Source: Solirubrobacteraceae bacterium
Lineage (GTDB): Bacteria > Actinomycetota > Thermoleophilia > Solirubrobacterales > Solirubrobacteraceae
Reading direction: 5' to 3'
Assembly (NCBI GenBank): GCA_016463765.1
Contig: JAEMQS010000019.1
Coordinates: forward strand, 1-64,000
DNA: 64,000 bases
A model generated the notes under the pieces. It saw only the letters and a list, made by a program, of their open reading frames with translations, made no database searches and had not been told where the DNA came from. How positions within the stretch are numbered: the stretch's first letter is position 1; every line of letters begins with the position of its first letter. The position numbers and the translations under genes were made by a program. Below, piece after piece: positions 57,034-64,000 of the stretch.

Positions 57034-58560
57034 ATGCGGCGCTTCCCCCCCGCCTGGATCGTCGCGGCCCTCGGCGCGGCGCTGTACCTCCTGCTCGCGC
57101 CACGCAGCGCGGACCTCATCGCGCAGCTGTACCGCGCCGAGATCCTCCGCGAGGAGGGCGCGTGGCTCTGGGACGCCGGGTGGTTCGCCGGGCATGAGCT
57201 GCCGGCGTACAGCGTCATCTACCCGCCGCTCGGCGCGCTGCTGGGCGCCCGCGTCGTCGGCGCGCTCGCGGTGGTCGCGGCGGCGTTCCTGTTCGAGCGC
57301 CTCGCCGTCGAGCACCGCGGTGACGCGGGCCGCCTGGCCGCGGTGTGGTTCGCCGCCGTCGCCGTGGCGGCGCTGTGGACCGGCCGCATCACGTTCCTGC
57401 TCGGGATGGCGGTGGCGCTCGGAGCGGCGCTCGCGCTGAGCCGCGACCGCCGGGTGGCCGCCGGCGTCCTGGCGGTCTGCAGCGCGCTGGCGAGCCCGGT
57501 CGCCGGGCTGTTCGCCGCGCTCGGTGCGGTCGCCTGGGGGCTGGCGCAGGGGCGGCTGCGGCTCGGGGTGGGACTCGCCGCCGCCGCGCTGGTCCCGATC
57601 CTCGTCCTCAACGTGCTGTTCGGCGAAGGCGGGACCTTCCCGTTCGCCCCGGGCGCGTTCTGGCCCGGACTCGCTGCGGTGGTCCTCGTGGGCGTGCTCC
57701 TGCCCGCCGAGGAGCGCGTTCTGCGCGTGGGCGTCGTGCTGTACGGCGTGCTGCTCGTGCTCGCCTTCGCGCTGCCGACCGCGGTGGGCGGCAACGCGAC
57801 CCGGCTCGGCGGGCTGTTCGCCGGCCCGGTCCTCGCGCTGGCGCTGGCCGGCCGCCGCGACCGGGCGCTCGCCATCGCCGCGATCCCGCTGCTCTGGTGG
57901 TCGCTCTACCCGCCCGCCGCCGACTTCCTGCGCGGGCGCGACGACCCGGCGCTGCACGCGTCGTTCCACGCGCCACTCGTCGAGTTCCTGCGCGCGCAGT
58001 CCGGGCAGCCGTTCCGGGTCGAGGTCGTCCCCACCGCGGACAAGGGCGAAGCGCTGTACGTCGCGCGGTCGGTGCCGCTGGCCCGCGGCTGGGAGCGCCA
58101 GCTCGACCGCGCGGACGGTCCGCACTTCTACGAGCCGGACCTGGACCCCGATGCCTACCGCCGGTGGCTGCACGCGCGCGCCGTGCGGTTCGTCGCGCAC
58201 CCCGACGCGCCGATCGACCCGGCCAGCGAGCCCGAAGCGCGCTTCCTGCGCCGCCCACCGCCCTGGCTGCGCGAGGTGTGGCGAACGGACGACTGGCGGG
58301 TCTTCGCGGTCCGCGGCGCGCCGCCGATGGCGACGGGCGTCGCGCGGGTCGTCGACGCGGACATGCAGTCGGTGACCCTCCAGGCGTCGGTGCCCGGGAT
58401 GGTGCGCCTGCGGGTGCGCCACAGCCGGTGGTGGCGCGTCGCGTCGGGTTTCGCCTGCGTGGAGGAGACGCGCGACGGGTTCATCGCGCTGCGCGTCATC
58501 ACCCCGGGGGAGATCCGGCTGCGCGCCGCGCTGACCGGGCCGCGCTGCCGATCGACGTAG
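57034..58560 (+). CDS. Polytopic GT-C-like membrane protein (tandem paralog 1)
   Basis: 508 residues. About ten transmembrane helices in the first ~300 residues, then a ~200-residue extracytoplasmic domain. The first large loop (AQLYRAEILREEGAWLWDAGWFAGHELPAYSVIYPPLGA) has the acidic residue and the Y-PPL pattern of lipid-sugar-dependent GT-C glycosyltransferases or the PTPS-related membrane family. Donor and acceptor unknown. Paralogous to the next gene along its whole length (NATRLGGLFAGPVL, LARGW..QLD). Upstream of phosphoinositide genes on the same strand. Confidence 0.68.
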   Translation: MRRFPPAWIVAALGAALYLLLAPRSADLIAQLYRAEILREEGAWLWDAGWFAGHELPAYSVIYPPLGALLGARVVGALAVVAAAFLFERLAVEHRGDAGRLAAVWFAAVAVAALWTGRITFLLGMAVALGAALALSRDRRVAAGVLAVCSALASPVAGLFAALGAVAWGLAQGRLRLGVGLAAAALVPILVLNVLFGEGGTFPFAPGAFWPGLAAVVLVGVLLPAEERVLRVGVVLYGVLLVLAFALPTAVGGNATRLGGLFAGPVLALALAGRRDRALAIAAIPLLWWSLYPPAADFLRGRDDPALHASFHAPLVEFLRAQSGQPFRVEVVPTADKGEALYVARSVPLARGWERQLDRADGPHFYEPDLDPDAYRRWLHARAVRFVAHPDAPIDPASEPEARFLRRPPPWLREVWRTDDWRVFAVRGAPPMATGVARVVDADMQSVTLQASVPGMVRLRVRHSRWWRVASGFACVEETRDGFIALRVITPGEIRLRAALTGPRCRST

Positions 58561-58630
58561 AGAACCGGTCGCCCAGCGACCCGTTCCTGCGGCGCATCAG
58601 GATCTTCACGACCTCACACGGCGTGGCACC

Positions 58631-58636
58631 TACGGT
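58631..58636 (+). promoter_or_regulatory. -10-like hexamer of the second GT-C-like gene
   Basis: TACGGT, 9 nt before the ATG at 58646. Confidence 0.5.
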
Positions 58637-58645
58637 TGCCGCGCG

Positions 58646-60226
58646 ATGCGCCGGCACGCCGACCTGCTCGCGCCCTGCGCGCTCGCCGCCGCCCTGGCCG
58701 CGCTCTGGTTCGCGTTTGCGCCGAACACCCCCGACCTCGCCGCGCAGGCCTACCGCACCGACCTCTTCGCCCGCGAGGGCTTCACGGTGTGGAACGGGTT
58801 CTGGTTCGGCGGCCATCACACGCCCGGCTACTCGATCCTCTTCCCACCGCTGGGCGCCGCGGTCGGGCCGCGGCTGGCTGGCGCGCTGGCTGCGGTGGTG
58901 TCGGCGCTCCTCTTCACCCGCATCGTCCGTCACGCGTTCGGCGCCGACAGCCATGCCGCGCGCTGGGGCGCGCTGTGGTTCGCGGCGGCCACGGCGACCG
59001 ACCTGCTCATCGGGCGGCTGACGTTCGGCCTGGGCGTCACCTTCGGCCTGGCCTGCGTCCACGCCGTGCAGCTCGCCCGCCCGCGCGCAGCGGTGCTCCT
59101 GGCCGTCGGCTGCACGCTCGCCTCCCCGGTCGCCGGCCTGTTCCTCGCCATGTGCGCGATCGCCGACTGGCTGGCCCGGCGCCAACCCGTCGGACTGGCG
59201 ATCGCCGCAGCGGCCATGGCACCCGCGATCCTCCTCGCAGTGACCTTCCCCGAGGGCGGGCGCCAGCCGTTCAGCATCGGCGCCCTCAGCGCGATCGTCC
59301 TCTTCAGCGGACTCGTGCTCGGACTCGTCCCGGCCCGCGAACGCACGATCCGCGCGGCCGCGGCGCTGTACATCGCCTCCGCGCTGCTCGCCTTCGCCGT
59401 CGCCTCGCCGATGGGCGGGAACGCGAGCCGGCTCGGCGCGATGTTCGCCGGGCCCGTCCTGGTGTGCGCGGCGTACGGTCGCGTGCCGACCCGGGCGCTC
59501 GCCCTCGCGGCCGTTCCACTCCTCGCCTGGCAGTGGTACGCCCCGGTGCGGGAGACCGCGAAGGGCGCCACCGACCCCAGCGGGCAGGCGGCGTACTTCG
59601 CGCCGCTGCTCGGGTTCCTCGAAGGGCGCGCGAGCGCCGCCGACCGCATCGAGATCCCGTTCACCCGCCTGCACTGGGAGGCCGTGCACGTCGCGCGGCG
59701 GTACCCGCTGGCGCGCGGCTGGTTGACCCAGCTCGACACCAAGTACCACGGCCTCTTCCATGGCACGCGCGACGAGCAGCTCACCGCGGAGACCTACCGG
59801 CGCTGGCTCCTGCACCAGGGCGTGCGGTTCGTCGCGGTGCCCGACGTGCCGCTGGATCCCAGCGCACGGGCCGAGGCCCGGGTGATCGCGACGCGGCCGG
59901 CGTACCTCCGGCCGGTGTGGCGCAACGCGGACTGGCGGGTCTACGAGGTCCGTGGCGGCGGGGTGCTCAGCGGCGCCGCGGCGCGGGTGGAGCGGCTGGG
60001 GCCGCAGTCGTTCACCGTCCGGATGCGCCAGGCGGGCGTCGCGCTGATCAAGGTGCGCTGGAGCCCGTACTGGACGATCGAGCGCGGCAGCGCGTGCCTC
60101 GCGGAGAGCACCCAGGGCTGGACCGTCATCCACGCGCGCAGTGCCGGCCGCGTCGTGGTCCGGGCGCGGTTCAGCGTGCGGCGGGCGGTCTCCCGCGGCC
60201 CGCTCTGCCGAGCCGCGGCTGGTTGA
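58646..60226 (+). CDS. Polytopic GT-C-like membrane protein (tandem paralog 2)
   Basis: 526 residues. Same plan as the gene before it: ~10 membrane helices, a first-loop motif (AQAYRTDLFAREGFTVWNGFWFGGHHTPGYSILFPPLGA), NASRLGAMFAGPVL, then an extracytoplasmic C-terminal domain with LARGWLTQLD and a VRFVAVPDVPLD segment. In the loop the Asp of paralog 1 (LWDAGWF) is Asn here (VWNGFWF), so the two may differ in substrate or one may be inactive. It precedes the PAP2 gene by 35 bp. Confidence 0.68.
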   Translation: MRRHADLLAPCALAAALAALWFAFAPNTPDLAAQAYRTDLFAREGFTVWNGFWFGGHHTPGYSILFPPLGAAVGPRLAGALAAVVSALLFTRIVRHAFGADSHAARWGALWFAAATATDLLIGRLTFGLGVTFGLACVHAVQLARPRAAVLLAVGCTLASPVAGLFLAMCAIADWLARRQPVGLAIAAAAMAPAILLAVTFPEGGRQPFSIGALSAIVLFSGLVLGLVPARERTIRAAAALYIASALLAFAVASPMGGNASRLGAMFAGPVLVCAAYGRVPTRALALAAVPLLAWQWYAPVRETAKGATDPSGQAAYFAPLLGFLEGRASAADRIEIPFTRLHWEAVHVARRYPLARGWLTQLDTKYHGLFHGTRDEQLTAETYRRWLLHQGVRFVAVPDVPLDPSARAEARVIATRPAYLRPVWRNADWRVYEVRGGGVLSGAAARVERLGPQSFTVRMRQAGVALIKVRWSPYWTIERGSACLAESTQGWTVIHARSAGRVVVRARFSVRRAVSRGPLCRAAAG

Positions 60227-60261
60227 CCGCCGTCACAAGCGGTTAACATGCCTGGCGCGCC

Positions 60262-61083
60262 ATGTCCCCCCGCCTGCACCGGATCCAGGCGCGGCTGTTC
60301 CCGCAGGGCTACGTCGACCTCGCTCGGCAGCTCCTGCTCTTCGCCGCCGCCTACTACGCCTACCGCTACACCCGCGGGTGGGTCAACACGCCCGAGTCGG
60401 CGGCGATCGCGTTCGACAACGCGCGGGCGCTCATCGACGTCGAGCGCACGCTGAACGTCTTCGTCGAGCCCGGGCTGCAGGCCCTCGTGGCCGGCGAGGG
60501 CTGGATCGTCGACGCGGCGAGCTGGATGTACATCAACGCGCAGACCACCGTGACGCTCGGCTGCCTCGTGTGGATCTACCTCATGCGCAACTCGACGTTC
60601 TACTTCGTGCGGAACATGTTCCTCGCGGCGTTCTTCATCGCGCTGATCGGCTACGTCGTCTACCCGACCGCGCCGCCGCGGTTCTTCCCCGAGTGGGGTT
60701 TCCACGACACCGTCGAGGACTTCACGAACATCCCGCAGGACAGCGTCACCATCGACGCGCTCTTCAACCCGTACGCCGCGGTACCGTCGATGCACGTCGG
60801 TTTCTCCCTGATGATCGGGTGGCCGCTGGCGCTGCTGGCCAAGCGCCGTGCCGTGAAGATCTTCTGGGCGACGTACCCGCTGCTCGTCACGTTCGTCATC
60901 GTCGTGACGGCGAACCACTTCCTCGCCGACGCGTTCCTCGGTGCGCTCACCGCCGGCGCCGGTGCGCTGATCGCCCTGCTGCTCGCGCAGCTGCGTCCCG
61001 TGTGGGCGTTCCGCGGCGATCCCGACGCCGATCCGGATGCCGCGCCCGCACTGGCGCGCGCAGCCGAACCGGCCGCGGCCTAG
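60262..61083 (+). CDS. PAP2-superfamily (Aur1/Ipt1-like) membrane phosphatase/transferase
   Basis: 273 residues, ~6 membrane helices. Motifs YPTAPPRFFPEWGF, NPYAAVPSMHVGFSLMIGWP and TANHFLADAFLG give the two catalytic His and the Asp of the PAP2 fold, in the inositolphosphotransferase (Aur1/Ipt1-like) branch. It sits 11 bp before a CDP-alcohol phosphatidyltransferase and upstream of ino1. It is therefore a candidate for dephosphorylating phosphatidylinositol phosphate or for transferring inositol phosphate. Ala/Pro-rich C-terminus. Confidence 0.85.
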   Translation: MSPRLHRIQARLFPQGYVDLARQLLLFAAAYYAYRYTRGWVNTPESAAIAFDNARALIDVERTLNVFVEPGLQALVAGEGWIVDAASWMYINAQTTVTLGCLVWIYLMRNSTFYFVRNMFLAAFFIALIGYVVYPTAPPRFFPEWGFHDTVEDFTNIPQDSVTIDALFNPYAAVPSMHVGFSLMIGWPLALLAKRRAVKIFWATYPLLVTFVIVVTANHFLADAFLGALTAGAGALIALLLAQLRPVWAFRGDPDADPDAAPALARAAEPAAA

Positions 61084-61086
61084 GCT
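61081..61086 (+). promoter_or_regulatory. -10-like hexamer of the phosphatidyltransferase gene
   Basis: TAGGCT, formed from the PAP2 stop codon TAG plus three bases, 8 nt before the ATG at 61095. It suggests an internal promoter in addition to read-through. Confidence 0.5.
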
Positions 61087-61094
61087 TCGCAGCT

Positions 61095-61718
61095 ATGTCC
61101 TCCCCTGCCGAAGGAGCGCGGCCCCGGCCGCAGCTCATGAACGACCAGGTGCGCAACCGGCTCATCGAGTCGCGCCTGACCCCGAACGCCATCAGCCTCA
61201 CCGGGCTGGTGCTCTGCGTCGTCGCCGCCGTGTTGGTCTGGCAGGAGATGTGGATCCTCGGCGGGATCGCGTTCATCGTCGGCTCGGTCTGCGACACGCT
61301 CGACGGGCGCTACTCGCGGATGAGCGGCAAGGGCACGCCGTTCGGCGCGTTCCTCGATTCGACGCTCGACCGCATCGAGGAGGGCATCATGCTCGCCGCC
61401 ATCGGCGTGTACTTCGCCAGTGAGGCGAACGAGCTCGCGGTGTTCGGCGTCGTGGCGGCCGCGGTCGCGTCGCTGATGGTCTCGTACACTCGTGCACGCG
61501 CCGAGGCTCTCGGCGTGGAGTGCAAGGTCGGGTTCGGCAACCGCGCAGCGCGGGTGGCGATCCTCTCCGCGGGCATCCTCCTCTTCGGCATCGGCGTCGA
61601 CGAGGCTCTCGAAGCCGCGGTGTACGTCCTCGCGGTGCTCGGAACCATCACGTTCCTCCAGCGCATCTTCCACGTCCGCGGGCAGCTCAACCGGCCCGTC
61701 ACCGACGAAGCCGTCTGA
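61095..61718 (+). CDS. CDP-alcohol phosphatidyltransferase, probable phosphatidylinositol-phosphate synthase
   Basis: 207 residues, ~6 membrane helices. The CDP-AP motif D-x2-DG-x2-(A)R-x8-G-x3-D-x3-D is present as DTLDGRYSR...GAFLDSTLD, with Ser in place of the usual Ala. In actinobacteria the similar enzyme joins CDP-diacylglycerol and inositol-1-phosphate to make phosphatidylinositol phosphate. The neighbour ino1 makes that inositol phosphate, which supports this call over phosphatidylglycerophosphate synthase. Confidence 0.85.
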   Translation: MSSPAEGARPRPQLMNDQVRNRLIESRLTPNAISLTGLVLCVVAAVLVWQEMWILGGIAFIVGSVCDTLDGRYSRMSGKGTPFGAFLDSTLDRIEEGIMLAAIGVYFASEANELAVFGVVAAAVASLMVSYTRARAEALGVECKVGFGNRAARVAILSAGILLFGIGVDEALEAAVYVLAVLGTITFLQRIFHVRGQLNRPVTDEAV

Positions 61719-61731
61719 CCCGAGGTGTAAC

Positions 61732-61753
61732 CGGACCCGCCGTGTGGGGTCCG
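61732..61753. terminator. Weak hairpin between the phosphatidyltransferase gene and ino1
   Basis: CGGACCC (61732-61738), 8-nt loop, GGGTCCG (61747-61753). No T-tract. May attenuate or separate the two genes. Confidence 0.35.
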
Positions 61754-61827
61754 TAAGGGCTGGCGCCGCCCCCGCCGGCCGAGCGTCCATCCCCCGATCT
61801 TTCTCAGAAGGGAAGTCCCCAGACAGC

Positions 61828-63012
61828 ATGAGTGCAACGAACGGCTCGGGCCGCTACCAGCACGACAAGGTCCGCGTCGCGATCATCGGCGTCGGCAACT
61901 GCGCGAACGCGTTCGTGCAGGGCGTCTACCACTACCAGGACGCCGACCCCAATGAGGCCGTTCCCGGCCTCATGCACGTCGACCTCGGCGGCTACCACGT
62001 CAAGGACATCGAGTTCACGGCGGCCTTCGACATCAACAAGACGAAGGTCGGCAAGGACCTCGCCCAGGCGATCTGGCAGGACCCGAACGACACGATCAAG
62101 TTCACCGATCGCGTCCCGAAGGAGATCGGCGCGAAGGTCTACCGGGGCATGACGCACGACGGCCTCGGCAAGTACCTCAAGGAGAAGATCACGAAGGCGC
62201 CGGGCGAGACCGACGACATCGTGCAGATCCTCAAGGACACGAAGACCGACGTCGTCGTCTCCTACCTGCCGGTCGGCTCCGAAGAGGCGACCAAGTGGTA
62301 CGTCGAGAAGGTCATCGAGGCCGGCTGCGGCTTCGTGAACTGCATCCCGGTCTTCATCGCGTCGAGCGACTACTGGGACAAGCGCTTCAAGAAGGCGAAG
62401 CTCCCGATCGTCGGCGACGACATCAAGTCGCAGGTCGGCGCGACGATCGTCCACCGCCAGCTGGCGCGCCTGTTCCACGACCGTGGCGTCGAGCTGCAGC
62501 GCACGTCGCAGCTGAACGTCGGCGGCAACATGGACTTCTACAACATGCTCGAGCGCGAGCGCCTGGAGTCCAAGAAGATCTCGAAGACGAACGCGGTCAC
62601 GTCGGTCGCGGGCCTCGAGATGGAGAAGGACAACGTCCACGTCGGCCCGTCGGACTACGTGCCGTGGCTCACCGACCGCAAGTGGGCGCACATCCGCCTC
62701 GAGGGCAAGGCCTTCGGCGGCGTGCCGCTCATGGCCGAGCTCAAGCTCGAGGTCTGGGACTCGCCGAACTCGGCGGGCATCGTCACCGACGCCGTGCGCT
62801 GCTGCAAGCTCGCGCTGAACAACGGCATCGGCGGCCAGATCGACGGCCCGTCCTCGTACCTCATGAAGTCGCCGAAGAACCAGCGTCCCGATGACCAGGC
62901 CCGCCTGGACACGGACAAGTTCATCGCGAAGAACAAGAAGGACGACACGATCGCGAAGGTCGTCAAGAAGGCTGCGGCGACGAAGAAGAAGGCGCCCGCG
63001 AAGAAGGCGTAG
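61828..63012 (+). CDS. ino1: Inositol-1-phosphate synthase Ino1 with Lys/Ala-rich tail
   Basis: 394 residues. Actinobacterial-type [22 protein letters not shown] (NAD binding), [59 protein letters not shown] and [20 protein letters not shown]. Converts glucose-6-phosphate to inositol phosphate. The last ~25 residues are a Lys/Ala-rich tail ([15 protein letters not shown]) not expected of MIPS. AAGGGAAG (61809-61816) is the ribosome site. It feeds the phosphatidyltransferase upstream. Confidence 0.95.
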   Translation: MSATNGSGRYQHDKVRVAIIGVGNCANAFVQGVYHYQDADPNEAVPGLMHVDLGGYHVKDIEFTAAFDINKTKVGKDLAQAIWQDPNDTIKFTDRVPKEIGAKVYRGMTHDGLGKYLKEKITKAPGETDDIVQILKDTKTDVVVSYLPVGSEEATKWYVEKVIEAGCGFVNCIPVFIASSDYWDKRFKKAKLPIVGDDIKSQVGATIVHRQLARLFHDRGVELQRTSQLNVGGNMDFYNMLERERLESKKISKTNAVTSVAGLEMEKDNVHVGPSDYVPWLTDRKWAHIRLEGKAFGGVPLMAELKLEVWDSPNSAGIVTDAVRCCKLALNNGIGGQIDGPSSYLMKSPKNQRPDDQARLDTDKFIAKNKKDDTIAKVVKKAAATKKKAPAKKA

Positions 63013-63036
63013 CACCTCCCGGTGTCGCGGTTGTTC

Positions 63037-63060
63037 GGCGGCCCGCTTCGGCGGGCCGCC
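63037..63060 (+). terminator. Terminator hairpin after ino1
   Basis: Perfect 10-bp stem (63037-63046 / 63051-63060) with a TTCG tetraloop, followed by gtcgttctc. It lies between the ino1 stop and the convergent GNAT stop, so it can serve both. Confidence 0.85.
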
Positions 63061-63067
63061 GTCGTTC

Positions 63068-63526
63068 TCAGAGCTCGCGCTCGTAGACGTACATGATCGG
63101 CCCGTCCGGGCCCTCGCGGTTGGTGAAGCCCATCCGCTCGTAGAGGGCCCGGGCCGCGGTGTCGTCCTCGCTCGTGCCGAGGTGGATGTAGTCGCCGCCC
63201 CGCGCGCGGACGGTCTCCAGGACCTCGTCCATCAGCGCCCGGCCGATCCCCCGCCCGCGCAGAGCCGGCACCACGTAGAGCTCGGCCAGGTAGCACTCCT
63301 GGCCCGCGCTCCACAGCGACGGCTGGAAGCGCAGGACGGCCAGCCCGTCCGGGCCGTCGCCCGCGAGCAGGACCACCGTGCTGCCCGTGGCGAGCAGCTC
63401 GCCGACCCGAGCGGCCAGCGCGTCCGGTCCCGGCGTGACGTCCTCGTACTCGGTGTTGAAGTCGTGCAGCAGCCGGCCGACGTCGGCGCAGTCCGCCGCG
63501 CCGGCCTCGCGAATCGTGACGGTCAT
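63068..63526 (-). CDS. GNAT-family N-acetyltransferase
   Basis: 152 residues. Acetyl-CoA pyrophosphate loop VVPALRGRGIGRALMDEVLE (Q/RxxGxG/A type), preceded by YLAELYV and followed by ALYERMGFTNREG. Transfers acetyl to an amine; the acceptor is unknown. ATG at 63526. Divergent from an amino-acid permease gene 58 bp away. Confidence 0.9.
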   Translation of the reverse strand: MTVTIREAGAADCADVGRLLHDFNTEYEDVTPGPDALAARVGELLATGSTVVLLAGDGPDGLAVLRFQPSLWSAGQECYLAELYVVPALRGRGIGRALMDEVLETVRARGGDYIHLGTSEDDTAARALYERMGFTNREGPDGPIMYVYEREL

Positions 63527-63584
63527 GGGCGTGCAGTCTGCGGCAGGACTCAACCCGTTACGCCCAGATGCCGACGTCGCGAAC

Positions 63585-64000
63585 ATGAGCGATCTCGACG
63601 CCGTCCTCAAGCAGGCGGAGACAGACCGTGAGCGCCTCGACAGCGGCGCCATCGGTCCGTTCGGCCTGACCGCACTGGGCATCGCCGCCGTCGTCGGCGC
63701 GGGCATCTTCGTCACGACGGGCGTCGCCGCCAGCCAGTACGCCGGGCCTGCCGTGGTCATCAGCTTCGTCATCGCCGGATTCGCGGCCGCTGCGACCTCG
63801 CTGTGCTACGCCGAGATGGCCGCGATGATCCCCGCGGCGGGCAGCACCTACTCCTACGCGTACGCGACGTTCGGCATGTTCCTCGCGTGGGTGATCGGGT
63901 GGGACCTCCTGCTCGAGTACCTGTTCGGGGCGAGCACGATCGCCGTCGGTTGGTCCGGGTACTTCGTCAGCGCACTCGACAGCGCGGGCATCAGCCTTCC
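63585..64000 (+). CDS. APC-family amino-acid permease (3' partial, cationic amino-acid transporter-like)
   Basis: The frame is open to the end of the window (138 codons visible). Cytoplasmic start (MSDLDAVLKQAE...), then membrane helices with the APC helix-1 motif GIAAVVGAGIFVTTG (unwound substrate-binding GAGIF), LCYAEMAAMIPAAGSTYSYAYATFG and WDLLLEYLFGAS. Uptake or exchange of amino acids across the membrane. The C-terminal two thirds lie outside the window. Confidence 0.9.
   Translation, partial: MSDLDAVLKQAETDRERLDSGAIGPFGLTALGIAAVVGAGIFVTTGVAASQYAGPAVVISFVIAGFAAAATSLCYAEMAAMIPAAGSTYSYAYATFGMFLAWVIGWDLLLEYLFGASTIAVGWSGYFVSALDSAGISL

Overview
The window reads as chromosomal DNA of a very GC-rich Gram-positive bacterium. 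The best guess is a deep-branching actinobacterium of the Thermoleophilia/Solirubrobacterales type. The reasons are a dnaK-grpE-dnaJ-hspR operon, actinobacterial Ino1 plus a phosphatidylinositol-phosphate-synthase-like enzyme, a LAL-type LuxR regulator, many large secreted FG-GAP, RCC1-like and lectin-like proteins, and frequent GTG starts. The lineage is inference: there is no rRNA or tRNA gene in the window. No IS element, phage or CRISPR array was seen, and no stretch above 300 bp lacks a gene.

Layout. 1-3.7 kb: the 3' part of an RCC1-repeat protein, a photolyase-like protein whose two domains are in swapped order, and an Fpg/Nei glycosylase. 3.7-25 kb: housekeeping purine genes (purQ, purS, purC, purB, purE, purD), all on the minus strand but separated by unrelated, mostly plus-strand genes. 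These include a GST-like protein, a HipA-like kinase with a DUF3037 partner, an AraC/NmrA pair, a secreted lipase, a CoA-transferase, an RNB nuclease, XRE/SDR/VOC genes, a TetR/MFS efflux pair with twin operators, and a VapBC pair. 24.5-29.4 kb: two paralogous ECF-like sigma factors facing a 949-residue LuxR-family ATPase. 29.4-32 kb: clpB. 32-47.7 kb: an island of secreted proteins. It holds two paralogous copper-radical (galactose/glyoxal oxidase-like) oxidases and an FG-GAP protein that share the same C-terminal modules, a three-gene minus-strand operon of exported proteins of unknown role, and a second FG-GAP protein. 47.7-51.8 kb: the dnaK-grpE-dnaJ-hspR operon. 52-57 kb: an ATP-grasp enzyme, an exported lipoprotein, endonuclease III, an alpha/beta hydrolase and a CAP-domain protein. 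57-63 kb: two tandem polytopic GT-C-like membrane proteins, a PAP2 phosphatase, a CDP-alcohol phosphatidyltransferase and inositol-1-phosphate synthase, which look like a phosphoinositide-lipid locus. The window ends in a GNAT gene and a truncated amino-acid permease.

Cross-cutting signals. (i) At more than twenty genes a TAnnnT hexamer ends 6-11 nt before the start codon, usually with no Shine-Dalgarno sequence, which points to widespread leaderless or near-leaderless transcription; this was used to choose several starts. (ii) clpB carries a 9-N7-9 inverted repeat over its -10 box. The same half-site abuts the dnaK -10, which fits control by the HspR encoded in the window. (iii) Four convergent gene pairs overlap by exactly 4 nt through a shared CTAG or CTAA. 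(iv) A palindromic repeat occurs at two intergenic sites 29 kb apart.
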